From Enterococcus devriesei (GTDB taxonomy: Bacteria; Bacillota; Bacilli; Lactobacillales; Enterococcaceae), in NCBI RefSeq assembly GCF_001885905.1, contig NZ_JXKM01000002.1:1-64000 (forward strand): a stretch of 64,000 nucleotides of DNA, written 5' to 3'. Both the position numbers and the translations under genes were made by a program. This document shows positions 8,448 through 16,699 of this stretch, piece by piece. Numbering within the stretch: the first letter of the stretch is position 1; every line of letters begins with the position of its first letter. The notes under the pieces are model-generated. The model saw nothing but the letters and a program-made list of their open reading frames with translations. It did no database searches and had not been told where the DNA came from.

Positions 8448-9672
8448 GCTAGTAGTAAAGATCGATCAAGTCGATCAACAAATCGGAGAACGACTGCAAG
8501 AGGTTCGTGAGGTCGCATTATCAAATCAAGCGAAGGTCTTAACGGCTTTCCGAGAAAATCATGTTTCAGAAACACATTTTTTACCGTCAACCGGGTATGG
8601 CAATGATGATCAAGGTCGGGATGTTTTAGAAGCCGTTTACGCCCAAACTTTTGGCGCAGAAGCGGCGCTGGTCCGTCCGCAAATCGTTTCGGGGACCCAT
8701 GCGATTGCAACCTCACTTTTTGGGGTGCTGCGTCCGGGTGATGACCTCCTGTATATTACAGGTACCCCTTATGATACCTTGTTAGAAGTGATCGGTGTTC
8801 AGGGAAACGGAATCGGTTCTTTTAAGGAATACCAAATTGGTTACGATGAAGTCGATTTATTAGCCGATGGGAACGTCGATTTTACTGGAATTAAGGAAAA
8901 AATTACCACTAAGACGAAGGTCGTAGCGATCCAGCGTTCACGAGGCTATGCTTCAAGACCCTCATTTACGATCGAAAAGATCAAAGAGATGTGTGACTAT
9001 GTCAAAAGTATCGCACCCAATGTTGTAATCTTTGTCGATAATTGTTACGGCGAATTCGCCGAATTAATGGAGCCAACCCAAGTAGGCGCGGATCTAATGG
9101 CCGGCTCATTGATCAAAAACCCCGGCGGCGGCATTGCCAAAACCGGCGGCTATATTGTCGGCAAGCAAGCATTGATCGAACGTTGTGCTTATCGCTTAAC
9201 AACCCCGGGTGTCGGTGCGGAAGGCGGCGCAATGCTAGGTAGCGTCTTTGACATGCTACAAGGCTTTTTCTTAGCGCCTCATGTGGTCAGCCAAGCGATT
9301 CAAGGCGCGATTTTTTCAGCGGCGCTATTAGCTAAATATGATTTAGAATCCACACCAAAATGGGATCAGCCGCGAACGGATTTGATCCAGCTGATTGATT
9401 TTGGCGATCGTGAGAAAATGATTCAATTTTGCCAAGCGATTCAAAAATATTCGCCGATCGATGCGTATGTTGCGCCTGTGCCTTCTTACATGGCTGGCTA
9501 TGAAGATGATATCATCATGGCAGCTGGAACCTTTATTCAAGGTGCAAGTATTGAATTAAGCGCAGATGGCCCACTTAGAGAGCCGTATTCGTTGTACTTG
9601 CAAGGCGGATTGACTTTTGAACATGTTAAGGTTGCGGTAGCGAATGCCGTCAATGAAGTGTATCACCAATAG
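8419..9672 (+). CDS. PLP-dependent methionine gamma-lyase/aluminium-resistance family protein (YnbB-like)
   Basis: From ATG 8419 (AGGAG at 8405-8409) the product has 417 residues. It is a fold-type I PLP enzyme of the DUF1867/aluminium-resistance group: GYGNDDQGRDVLE near the N-terminus, RPQIVSGTHAI, FVDNCYGEF with the PLP-contacting Asp, and SLIKNPGGGIAKTGGYI with the Schiff-base lysine. Members are annotated as methionine gamma-lyase family, but their reaction is not well established. The gene overlaps hflX by 29 bases and ends the operon. B. subtilis also places ynbB between hflX and glnR. Confidence 0.9.
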   Translation: MNWTTKLAPELVVKIDQVDQQIGERLQEVREVALSNQAKVLTAFRENHVSETHFLPSTGYGNDDQGRDVLEAVYAQTFGAEAALVRPQIVSGTHAIATSLFGVLRPGDDLLYITGTPYDTLLEVIGVQGNGIGSFKEYQIGYDEVDLLADGNVDFTGIKEKITTKTKVVAIQRSRGYASRPSFTIEKIKEMCDYVKSIAPNVVIFVDNCYGEFAELMEPTQVGADLMAGSLIKNPGGGIAKTGGYIVGKQALIERCAYRLTTPGVGAEGGAMLGSVFDMLQGFFLAPHVVSQAIQGAIFSAALLAKYDLESTPKWDQPRTDLIQLIDFGDREKMIQFCQAIQKYSPIDAYVAPVPSYMAGYEDDIIMAAGTFIQGASIELSADGPLREPYSLYLQGGLTFEHVKVAVANAVNEVYHQ

Positions 9673-9751
9673 ATAAAGACCTTGCGACGATGTTTTTGGC
9701 TTAAGAAAATTAACGATCTTTTCAAAAGAAGCGACAATTGAGATACTGATT

Positions 9752-9800
9752 GCCTAAAAAAGACCTGTGCCATTTTACTGTCACAGATCCTTTTTTAGGC
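9752..9800. terminator. Bidirectional terminator between the PLP enzyme gene and the small minus-strand gene
   Basis: GCCTAAAAAAGACCTGTG pairs with CACAGATCCTTTTTTAGGC, with a small internal mismatch and a 12-base loop. A and T tracts within the stem allow termination in both directions. The right arm contains the stop codon of the minus-strand gene. Confidence 0.8.
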
Positions 9801-9968
9801 CTTTTTTGATTCCAATTCTGATTCGGTGAAATAGCTTTTTTGATCGGGGCTAAATTGGACTAAATATTTTTGTGTGTCTGCTTGATAGTGAATGATTTGA
9901 CCAATAAACCCAGCCAAAGGATTTTTTTTATTTTTTAATTCCACGAGTTCGCCACGTTCAAAAAACAT
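9795..9968 (-). CDS. Small protein of 57 residues, unknown function
   Basis: A minus-strand frame starts at ATG 9968 after GAGGAG and encodes MFFERGELVELKNKKNP and onwards, ending ESELESKKA. The content is mixed charged and hydrophobic with no membrane helix. The segment GQIIHYQADTQKYLVQF looks like a small beta-rich (KOW/SH3-like) fold, an impression only. The good ribosome binding site and the terminator exactly at its stop support a real gene. I do not recognise a family. Confidence 0.65.
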   Translation of the reverse strand: MFFERGELVELKNKKNPLAGFIGQIIHYQADTQKYLVQFSPDQKSYFTESELESKKA

Positions 9969-10074
9969 CTTTTTCTCCTCTTTTCATTTATTCTTAGTAT
10001 AGCAAGTTTGCGATCATTAACGAAATGTTGATCTGACACGGGTGAACACTAAAAAACGAACATTAAAAGCCTTA

Positions 10075-10127
10075 TGTAAGAAAATCTGACATTAACCCTT
10101 GACAATTGGTCTAACGCTTGGTATCCT
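10075..10127 (+). promoter_or_regulatory. glnRA promoter with GlnR/TnrA-type box
   Basis: TGTAAGAAAATCTGACA (10075-10091) fits the GlnR box TGTNA-N7-TNACA exactly. It sits just upstream of TTGACA (10099-10104), 17 bases, and TATCCT (10122-10127). This fits autoregulation of glnRA by GlnR bound to feedback-inhibited glutamine synthetase. The regulation is inferred from the established Firmicutes pattern. Confidence 0.9.
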
Positions 10128-10160
10128 TTTTTCAACATCAAAAAACAAGGAGGAAATGTT

Positions 10161-10541
10161 ATGCGGGAAAAAGAATTGCGTCGTTCGCTTGCTGTTTTTC
10201 CAATTGGTACAGTTATGAAGTTGACAGATTTAACTGCGCGACAAATCCGGTACTATGAGGAACAGGAATTGATTCATCCAGAGCGCAGTGAAGGAAACCG
10301 TAGGATGTATTCTCTTAATGATATTGATGTACTGTTAGAAATTAAAGATTATTTATCCGATGGTTTGAACATGGCGGGCATCAAGCACGTTTATCAAATG
10401 CGTCAAGAAGAAGTGAAAGCCGCTAAAGAAAAGCCACCGTTAACGGATAAAGATGTTCGACGTATTTTTTATGACGAAATGCTAACACAAGGCGGGTTAC
10501 ATCAACAAAATCCATACCAAGCGCAAGGGCCGAAACTCTAG
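10161..10541 (+). CDS. glnR: MerR-family nitrogen regulator GlnR
   Basis: The 126-residue protein has an N-terminal MerR winged-helix domain with MKLTDLTARQIRYYEEQELIHP and the wing RSEGNRRMYSLNDIDVL, and a short C-terminal tail like that sensing glutamine synthetase in Bacillus. ATG 10161 follows AAGGAGG. It represses glnRA and ammonium or glutamine uptake genes when nitrogen is plentiful. It lies directly upstream of glnA, 47 bases apart, and is preceded by its own operator. Confidence 0.97.
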   Translation: MREKELRRSLAVFPIGTVMKLTDLTARQIRYYEEQELIHPERSEGNRRMYSLNDIDVLLEIKDYLSDGLNMAGIKHVYQMRQEEVKAAKEKPPLTDKDVRRIFYDEMLTQGGLHQQNPYQAQGPKL

Positions 10542-10588
10542 CGATTGTGGAATATAAAAAATGAAGAGCGAAGAAGGGATTAGATATT

Positions 10589-11929
10589 ATGCCGAAAAAA
10601 GATCTAAGTAAAGAGGATATTAAGCGAATTGTCGAAGAAGAGAACGTCCGTTTTCTACGTCTAATGTTTACCGATATTATGGGAACAATCAAGAACGTTG
10701 AAGTACCCGTTAGTCAAATGGACAAAGTTTTAGATGACAAAATGATGTTTGATGGTTCATCAATCGAAGGTTTCGTCCGGATTGAAGAAAGTGATATGTA
10801 TTTGTACCCTGATTTGTCTACTTGGATGATCTTCCCGTGGGAAAGTGATCATGGCAAAGTAGGACGTTTAATCTGTGACATCTACAGCCCAGACGGAACA
10901 CCATTTCCTGGAGACCCCCGTGGAAACTTAAAACGTGTGTTAAAAGGGATGGACGAATTTGGCTTCACTTCATTTAACTTAGGGCCTGAACCAGAATTCT
11001 TCTTATTCAAAATGGATGAAAATGGCGATCCAACCTTAGATTTAAATGACAAAGGTGGCTATTTCGATTTCGCTCCAACTGATTTAGGAGAAAATTGTCG
11101 TCGTGACATCGTATTGGAACTTGAAAGCTTAGGCTTTGAAGTAGAGGCTTCACACCATGAAGTGGCCCCTGGTCAACACGAGATCGACTTCAAATACGCA
11201 GACGCGATTGAAGCTTGCGATAATATCCAAACGTTCAAATTGGTTGTTAAAACAATTGCTCGCAAACATGGTCTACACGCTACTTTCATGCCAAAACCGC
11301 TTTATGGAATCAACGGTTCTGGTATGCATTGCAACATGTCTTTATTTAATGAAGAAGGCAATGTTTTCTACGATGAAGATGGTCCAATGAAATTAAGTAA
11401 AACAGCATACCAATTCTTAGCGGGTCTTTTGAAGCACGCGCGTGCATATACGGCAGTATGTAACCCCATCGTTAACTCTTATAAACGCTTAGTTCCTGGT
11501 TTTGAAGCGCCTGTTTATGTGGCTTGGAGCGGACGCAACCGTTCACCATTGATTCGGATTCCAGAATCTCGTGGCTTATCCACTCGTTTAGAATTACGTT
11601 CAGTCGATCCAGCAGCAAATCCATATCTAACAATGGCTGTTTTATTAGAAGCCGGTTTAGATGGTATCCGCAATGAATTGACACCGCCAGCAGCAGTCGA
11701 TCGCAACATTTACGTGATGACTGAAGAAGAACGAAAAGAAGCAGAAATCTATGACTTGCCTTCTACGATCCATAATGCCATTAAAGCATTACGTAAAGAC
11801 CAAATCATGGTTGACGCATTAGGCAATCATATCTATTCCAACTTCAATGAAGCGAAGCGGATGGAGTGGGCAGCCTTCCGTCAAACTGTTTCAGAGTGGG
11901 AACGCGATCAATACTTAGAGCTTTACTAA
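10589..11929 (+). CDS. glnA: Glutamine synthetase type I
   Basis: The 446-residue length is that of the Bacillus-type GSI-alpha enzymes, which lack the adenylylation insert of GSI-beta. Visible motifs are [10 protein letters not shown], the metal site GPEPEFFLF, the ATP/NH3 segment [15 protein letters not shown] and the [13 protein letters not shown] substrate loop. It condenses glutamate and ammonia using ATP. The feedback-inhibited form would act as corepressor of GlnR. It ends at a very strong palindromic terminator. Confidence 0.98.
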   Translation: MPKKDLSKEDIKRIVEEENVRFLRLMFTDIMGTIKNVEVPVSQMDKVLDDKMMFDGSSIEGFVRIEESDMYLYPDLSTWMIFPWESDHGKVGRLICDIYSPDGTPFPGDPRGNLKRVLKGMDEFGFTSFNLGPEPEFFLFKMDENGDPTLDLNDKGGYFDFAPTDLGENCRRDIVLELESLGFEVEASHHEVAPGQHEIDFKYADAIEACDNIQTFKLVVKTIARKHGLHATFMPKPLYGINGSGMHCNMSLFNEEGNVFYDEDGPMKLSKTAYQFLAGLLKHARAYTAVCNPIVNSYKRLVPGFEAPVYVAWSGRNRSPLIRIPESRGLSTRLELRSVDPAANPYLTMAVLLEAGLDGIRNELTPPAAVDRNIYVMTEEERKEAEIYDLPSTIHNAIKALRKDQIMVDALGNHIYSNFNEAKRMEWAAFRQTVSEWERDQYLELY

Positions 11930-11938
11930 TCCAAACAC

Positions 11939-11974
11939 AAAAAGCGCTTGAGGAGCTCCTCAAGCGCTTTTTTA
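11939..11974. terminator. Bidirectional terminator glnA/tspO
   Basis: AAAGCGCTTGAGGAG and CTCCTCAAGCGCTTT form a perfect 15-bp stem, with A and T runs on either side, between convergent genes. Confidence 0.95.
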
Positions 11975-11980
11975 ATCCAA

Positions 11981-12448
11981 TTAATTTAAGATAGCTAATC
12001 CAAAAGATAAATAGGTCGCAAAGATGATCCACAACAGATAAGGAATAAAACAAATCACTGCTGTATTAGAAAAGAAGCGAAATTCACGAATACTAAGAAC
12101 GATAGAGATCAGAAGGAATAAACTAATAAACGAGGCAATCCAAAAATAGGTGCCGCCGAAAAAGATAATACTCCAAATGAAGTTTAAGACTAATTGAATT
12201 CCGAAGAGACTATAGGCGATTGTTTTTTTCCGTCTTTCTTTGCTGTCGATAATTAAAAATAAGGCTAAACCAATTAATGCATATAGAACCGTCCAAACGA
12301 TTCCTACAATACTGCCAGGAGGAGCGAAGGGCGGCTTATTTAATTGAGCATAGACTGCTGGAATATCACCTGCGAAAAAGCCGGAAAGCGAGCCGACCAA
12401 TTCAACTCCAATAATACAGGCCAATAACTTGAAAAATCTATTTAACAT
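11981..12448 (-). CDS. tspO: TspO/MBR family protein
   Basis: The 155-residue protein has five predicted membrane helices and the TspO signature elements: PPFAPPGSIVGIVWTVLYALIG near residues 39-60, and a tryptophan-bearing LNFIWSIIFFGGTYFW segment about residue 108. TspO proteins bind tetrapyrroles and related ligands and act in stress responses. The physiological ligand in Firmicutes is unclear. The gene is monocistronic and convergent with glnA. Confidence 0.92.
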   Translation of the reverse strand: MLNRFFKLLACIIGVELVGSLSGFFAGDIPAVYAQLNKPPFAPPGSIVGIVWTVLYALIGLALFLIIDSKERRKKTIAYSLFGIQLVLNFIWSIIFFGGTYFWIASFISLFLLISIVLSIREFRFFSNTAVICFIPYLLWIIFATYLSFGLAILN

Positions 12449-12661
12449 ATTTTTTTCCTCCTTTTTAACTAGTATACCGAGCCTTTAGTCCAAAAGAAAA
12501 AAAGATGCTTAAGAAAAAAGCACCTGTTCAAGTTTAAACCGTGTTATAATAATTCGGAAGATTTTCTAAAGCCAAGAGATTGGCAGCTTGCAAAATTTGT
12601 AAGTTTTGTCTTCTTTTAGTAAAATATAGTTGTTGATAATACCAAGGAGAGGTGTGAGAAA

Positions 12662-12931
12662 ATGGGATACACAGATGAAACAGTCCGTTTTGATTTTGAT
12701 GATAATCGTAAGAAAGAAATTAGCGAGACATTGACGATTGTTTACAATGCTTTAGCTGAAAAAGGCTACAACCCGATTAACCAAATCGTCGGCTATTTAC
12801 TATCAGGCGATCCTGCGTATATTCCTCGTTATCAAGATGCACGGAACTTGATTCGTCGTCATGAACGCGATGAAGTCATGGAAGTGTTAGTTAAATATTA
12901 CTTGAAAGATCACGGTATAGATATTCGATGA
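12662..12931 (+). CDS. ireB: IreB regulatory phosphoprotein (UPF0297)
   Basis: The 89-residue protein begins [14 protein letters not shown]. Thr4 and Thr7 occupy the positions known in E. faecalis IreB as targets of the Ser/Thr kinase IreK. The rest ([41 protein letters not shown]) is the highly conserved family core. In E. faecalis IreB is a negative regulator of cephalosporin resistance, and the same role is likely here. AGGAGAGG precedes the ATG. The stop overlaps the ruvX start by four bases. Confidence 0.95.
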   Translation: MGYTDETVRFDFDDNRKKEISETLTIVYNALAEKGYNPINQIVGYLLSGDPAYIPRYQDARNLIRRHERDEVMEVLVKYYLKDHGIDIR

Positions 12932-13356
12932 GAGTAATGGGCCTAGATGTTGGCTCAAAGACTGTTGGAATCGCGGTAAGCGATCCATTTGGTTGGACGG
13001 CTCAAGGTGTCGAGATTATTCGGATCGACGAAGAAAAAGGGAAGTTTGGCTTTGAACGTTTAAGTGAATTAGTCAAAGAATACAAAGTCACGAAATTTGT
13101 TGTCGGGCTTCCTAAAAATATGAACAATACAATCGGACCGCGTGCAGAAGCTTCGATGGCTTATGCGGACAAGATCAAAGAGCTCTTTGATTTACCGGTA
13201 GAGTTTCAAGATGAACGACTAACGACCGTTCAAGCGGAACGGATGTTAGTTGAACAAGCGGACGTCTCACGTTCGAAACGAAAAAAAGTTATTGATAAAC
13301 TTGCAGCTGTCATGATCTTACAGAATTATCTGGATCGGGCGGGCAACAAACTTTAG
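12928..13356 (+). CDS. ruvX: RuvX/YqgF RNase H-fold nuclease
   Basis: The 142-residue protein has the RNase H-like fold with [19 protein letters not shown] (Asp7), [10 protein letters not shown] and [14 protein letters not shown]. YqgF enzymes process the 5' end of pre-16S rRNA and have been proposed as Holliday-junction resolvases. The arrangement ireB-ruvX-DUF1292 is a typical Firmicutes operon, and the overlaps support co-translation. Confidence 0.96.
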   Translation: MRVMGLDVGSKTVGIAVSDPFGWTAQGVEIIRIDEEKGKFGFERLSELVKEYKVTKFVVGLPKNMNNTIGPRAEASMAYADKIKELFDLPVEFQDERLTTVQAERMLVEQADVSRSKRKKVIDKLAAVMILQNYLDRAGNKL

Positions 13357-13371
13357 AAAAGAGGAATGACA

Positions 13372-13686
13372 ATGGCACACGAACACACACACGATCACAA
13401 TCACGATCATGATCACGAACATGAAATGATTACTTTAGTGGATGATGAAGGAAATGAAACCTTATACGAAATTCTTTTGACGATCGATGGTCAAGAAGAA
13501 TTCAATCGCAATTATGTCTTATTATATCCAGCTGGGGCACCTGAGGATGAAGACGTTGAATTACAAGCGTACGCTTACGTTGAAAACGAAGACGGCAGCG
13601 AAGGCGAATTGGAACAAATCGAAACAGACGCTGAATGGGATATGATTGAAGAAGTCTTCAATACATTCATGGCTGAAGAAGAATAA
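13372..13686 (+). CDS. DUF1292 (YrzB-like) protein with histidine-rich N-terminus
   Basis: The 104-residue acidic protein contains the DUF1292 core [20 protein letters not shown] and ends in a run of Asp/Glu. Residues 3-17 alternate His with Asp, Glu, Thr and Asn, which could bind metal. I chose ATG 13372 because the Shine-Dalgarno AAGAGG is seven bases away. ATG 13366 would lie only one base from it. It is the third gene of the ireB operon. Its function is unknown. Confidence 0.9.
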   Translation: MAHEHTHDHNHDHDHEHEMITLVDDEGNETLYEILLTIDGQEEFNRNYVLLYPAGAPEDEDVELQAYAYVENEDGSEGELEQIETDAEWDMIEEVFNTFMAEEE

Positions 13687-13698
13687 GTAAATTAGAAA

Positions 13699-13730
13699 GC
13701 TGAACCTTTTATAGGTTCGGTTTTTTTATT
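13699..13730 (+). terminator. Terminator of the ireB operon
   Basis: GAACCT and AGGTTC pair around a T/A-rich loop and are followed by a long T run. Confidence 0.8.
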
Positions 13731-13774
13731 TTACTGAATTATTTTTACGCGTACTAACAAAAAAATGACTGTAA

Positions 13775-13832
13775 ACAAATCATTTGTCACTACTTCGTAG
13801 GTAGCGTAACATCAACAATGTAAACGTTATTA
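13775..13832 (+). promoter_or_regulatory. Promoter, palindrome and cre-like site upstream of the lactate-oxidase-like gene
   Basis: TTGTCA (13784-13789) and TAACAT (13807-13812) have a 17-base spacer. A perfect 13-base palindrome, ACAAATCATTTGT (13775-13787), overlaps the -35 box. TGTAAACGTTATTA (13819-13832) matches the cre consensus TGNNANCGNTNNCA except for one base and lies just after the expected transcription start, where CcpA would block. The regulatory roles are inferred. Confidence 0.6.
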
Positions 13833-13851
13833 TTTTGAAGGTGGGATTCAG

Positions 13852-14955
13852 ATGGAAAAAATTTATCAAGCAAGTACAGCAGAGGGAGCAATTGATTTTA
13901 TTAATATGACTGATCTAGAAGAGGGTGCTAAAGAGGTCATTCCTAAAGGTGGTTACGGCTACATTAGCAGCGGGGCCGGAGATGTTTTTACTTATCAAGA
14001 AAATGAAAGGGCTTTTAATCATAAGCTGATTATTCCCCATGTACTAGAAGATATTGAATTACCAGATACGAAAATAGAATTTGCGGGAGAAAAATTGTCA
14101 GTGCCGATTATCATGGCACCTGTTGCGGCTCATGGGTTAGCCAATGTAGCGGCTGAAAAGGCTTCGGCTAAAGGCGTTTCACGTTTTGGAACAATTTATA
14201 CAGCAAGTTCCTATGCGTCTTGTACGTTGGAAGAAATTCGTGAAGCTGGTGGGGCAGATGCGCCCCAATGGTTCCAGTTCTATATGAGTAAAGATGATAG
14301 CATCAATCGCGATATTTTAGCGATGGCAAAGCGAAATGGTGCGAAGGCGATCGTGTTGACTGCCGATGCGACAGTTGGCGGTAATCGTGAAACGGATCGC
14401 CGGAATGGTTTTACCTTTCCGTTAGCAATGCCAATTGTGCAAGCTTATCAATCTGGGATCGGTCAGACGATGGATGCGGTCTATGGCTCCTCAAAGCAAA
14501 AGTTGAGTCCGAAAGATGTTGAATTTATCGCTAGCAACTCTGATCTTCCAGTTTATGTTAAAGGTGTTCAATCAGAGGAAGATGTAGAACGGGCAATTGG
14601 TTCAGGTGCATCAGGAGTTTGGGTTTCAAATCACGGCGGGCGTCAATTAGATGGGGGACCCGCTTCTTTTGATTCTTTGCAATATGTCGCCGAAGCTGTT
14701 GCTGGGAGAGTGCCGATCGTTTTTGACAGCGGCATACGTCGCGGGCAGCATGTTTTTAAGGCATTGGCTTCGGGAGCGGATTTAGTGGCGATTGGCCGGC
14801 CGGTTATTTATGGGCTGGCGCTTGGAGGAGTAACTGGCGTCCAACAAGTCTTTGAGTTTTTCAAAAAGGAATTAGAGATGGTGATGCAACTGGCTGGGAC
14901 TCAGACGGTGGCGGATATCAAAAAAACAGTTTTAAGAGAGAATCGCTATTTATAA
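13852..14955 (+). CDS. FMN-dependent alpha-hydroxy-acid oxidase, probably L-lactate oxidase
   Basis: The 367-residue protein is a full-length member of the glycolate/lactate oxidase family (TIM barrel). Key residues are visible: Lys237 (VYVKGVQ), catalytic His261 and Arg264 in SNHGGRQLDGG, and the FMN phosphate loop FDSGIRRGQHVFKALASGADLVAIGRP. The length and absence of an N-terminal cytochrome domain or membrane anchor resemble the soluble Aerococcus lactate oxidase (lactate plus O2 to pyruvate plus H2O2) rather than respiratory LldD. Other 2-hydroxy acids cannot be excluded. AAGGTGGG precedes the ATG. It is monocistronic. Confidence 0.88.
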   Translation: MEKIYQASTAEGAIDFINMTDLEEGAKEVIPKGGYGYISSGAGDVFTYQENERAFNHKLIIPHVLEDIELPDTKIEFAGEKLSVPIIMAPVAAHGLANVAAEKASAKGVSRFGTIYTASSYASCTLEEIREAGGADAPQWFQFYMSKDDSINRDILAMAKRNGAKAIVLTADATVGGNRETDRRNGFTFPLAMPIVQAYQSGIGQTMDAVYGSSKQKLSPKDVEFIASNSDLPVYVKGVQSEEDVERAIGSGASGVWVSNHGGRQLDGGPASFDSLQYVAEAVAGRVPIVFDSGIRRGQHVFKALASGADLVAIGRPVIYGLALGGVTGVQQVFEFFKKELEMVMQLAGTQTVADIKKTVLRENRYL

Positions 14956-14970
14956 TCAAATATCAAAACA

Positions 14971-15000
14971 GGAGCATCGGCTTAGCGGATGCTCTTTTTA
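14971..15000 (+). terminator. Terminator of the lactate-oxidase-like gene
   Basis: GAGCATC and GATGCTC pair around a 9-base loop and are followed by five T. Confidence 0.85.
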
Positions 15001-15170
15001 TCTGCGCAAAATAATTGTAGTTATTAAATAATTGTATTATCACACAAAGAAGTAATTGGAATACTGTGTTAGCGCTGTTTTTCATAGGCAACTTTCTATA
15101 GCTGATTTTTTTTATGTGTTATAACTATAGCAAGATTTAAAGTCTCAATAATTGAATGGAGTCGATAGCG

Positions 15171-16007
15171 ATGAAAAAATGGTGGATAGGTTTAACGTTG
15201 TTAATGGCAAGTTTGATTTTTACCGCTTGTGGTAGTAGTCAAGCTAGCAAGGATGAGAGTTGGAAAAAGGTTGCGGATAAAGAAACGTTGACAGTTGCTA
15301 CATCAGGGACATTATTTCCGTCTTCTTACTATAATGATGAGAATAAATTAGTGGGCTATGATGTAGATGTCGCTAAAGCAGTCGCCAAAAAGTTGAAGCT
15401 AAAAATCAACTTTAAAGAATACAATGTAGATGGTCAAGTGACGGCCGTCAATCGCGGAGAAGCTGATTTTGCTGCCAATGATTTTGGGATGTCAAAAGGG
15501 CGGGAGAAGAAATTTTCATTGTCTTCGCCAATCAAGTATTCCTTTGATAGCATGATCGTCAGAAAAAGTGACGATTCAGGGATCCATTCCTTAAAGGACT
15601 TAAAGGATAAAAAAGCAGCCGGGGAACCGAATACGAGTTATATGAAGATTGCAGAAAAATATGGGGCTAAAGCGGTAACGTACGACAATGCCACCAACGA
15701 TCAATATTTGACCGATGTAGCGAATGGACGTACCGATGTGATCTTGAATGACTATTATTTACAAAAAATGTCGGTAGCTGCTTTACCAGACATTCCAGTA
15801 AAAATTTTAGAAGATGTCTATTTTAATGCCAATTCTTCCGGCTTTCTGTTCGATAAAAAACAAAAAGCTTTAAAAGAAAAAATCGATGAAGCACTGGCAG
15901 ACTTAAAAGCCGATGGGACCTTAGCAAAAATTTCCCAGCAGTATTTCGGGACCGATGTCTCCGTTAAACCGAAACAGACAGTGACTGAGCAGGTTTCAGC
16001 AGACTAA
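15171..16007 (+). CDS. Amino-acid ABC transporter substrate-binding lipoprotein
   Basis: Starting at ATG 15171 (TGGAG nine bases upstream) the protein has 278 residues. It carries a lipoprotein signal peptide: KKWW, a hydrophobic stretch, then IFTACGSS with the lipid-accepting cysteine about residue 18. The mature part is a family 3 periplasmic-binding-type fold (LTVATSGTLFPSSYYN, LVGYDVDVAKAVAKKL, FAANDFGMSKGREKKFSLSSPI), typical for polar amino acids or cystine. Its TAA overlaps the ATG of the permease gene. There is no ATPase gene next to it. Confidence 0.92.
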   Translation: MKKWWIGLTLLMASLIFTACGSSQASKDESWKKVADKETLTVATSGTLFPSSYYNDENKLVGYDVDVAKAVAKKLKLKINFKEYNVDGQVTAVNRGEADFAANDFGMSKGREKKFSLSSPIKYSFDSMIVRKSDDSGIHSLKDLKDKKAAGEPNTSYMKIAEKYGAKAVTYDNATNDQYLTDVANGRTDVILNDYYLQKMSVAALPDIPVKILEDVYFNANSSGFLFDKKQKALKEKIDEALADLKADGTLAKISQQYFGTDVSVKPKQTVTEQVSAD

Positions 16008-16666
16008 TGTATATCCCAACAATTGATTTTAAGCTGATGGTTGATTCATTGCCCTTTCTTTTAAGCGGGATTGGATACACTTTAGGAATCAGTCTCGCTG
16101 CTTTTTTCTTTGGCAATGTATTAGGGCTTGTGATGACCGTGCTGAACTTTGTTTCGTTTCAACCAGCAAAAGTATTTGTCCGTTTCTATTTATCCTTTTT
16201 GCGTGGGACGCCGGCACTGGTTCTATTATTCTTGCTGTATTTTGGTTTGCCTTATCAGTTAAATGCGGTGGTAGCGGCGATTATTTGTTTTAGTTTGACT
16301 AGCAGCGCCTTTATCGGTGAAATCTATCGTGGTTCGATCGCGGGGATTAATGAAGGACAGTGGGATGCGGCCTATGCATTAGGCAATCGGTTTTTGCCAA
16401 CGATGCGTTATATTGTTTTGCCTCAAGCGCTCCGTATTTCAATTCCAGCTTTGAGTAATGTGGCGATGGATTTGGTTAAGGGCACTTCTTTAGCGGCGAT
16501 GATCACAGTGCCAGATATTTTCCAAAAGGCTAAGATCGTTGGTGGACGAACGTTTGATTATTTATCAATGTATCTTTTAGTTGCATTGATTTATTGGATC
16601 TTGTGTATTGGGATTGGTCATCTGCAACGTCGCTTGGAGTTTTATTTTCAAAAGAAATATACGTAA
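16007..16666 (+). CDS. Amino-acid ABC transporter permease
   Basis: The 219-residue protein has about five membrane helices and the His/Glu/Gln/Arg-type permease signature: FYLSFLRGTPALVLLFLLYFG, then the EAA-like loop GEIYRGSIAGINEGQWDAAYALG, which docks the ATPase. The start overlaps the binding-protein stop (TAATG). Because no nucleotide-binding subunit is encoded here, the pair must use an ATPase encoded elsewhere. The Lys-rich C-terminal end runs into a strong terminator. Confidence 0.93.
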   Translation: MYIPTIDFKLMVDSLPFLLSGIGYTLGISLAAFFFGNVLGLVMTVLNFVSFQPAKVFVRFYLSFLRGTPALVLLFLLYFGLPYQLNAVVAAIICFSLTSSAFIGEIYRGSIAGINEGQWDAAYALGNRFLPTMRYIVLPQALRISIPALSNVAMDLVKGTSLAAMITVPDIFQKAKIVGGRTFDYLSMYLLVALIYWILCIGIGHLQRRLEFYFQKKYT

Positions 16667-16699
16667 AAGCCACGAAACGATTATCGTTTCGTGGCTTTT
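16665..16699. terminator. Bidirectional terminator permease/tetR
   Basis: AAAAGCCACGAAACGAT pairs perfectly with ATCGTTTCGTGGCTTTT. The stop codon of the convergent TetR gene lies inside the hairpin. Confidence 0.95.

Noticed and set aside
15060-15085. cre site TGTTAGCGCTGTTT upstream of the amino-acid binding protein
   Set aside because: The AGCGCT core is palindromic but the flanks miss too many consensus bases.
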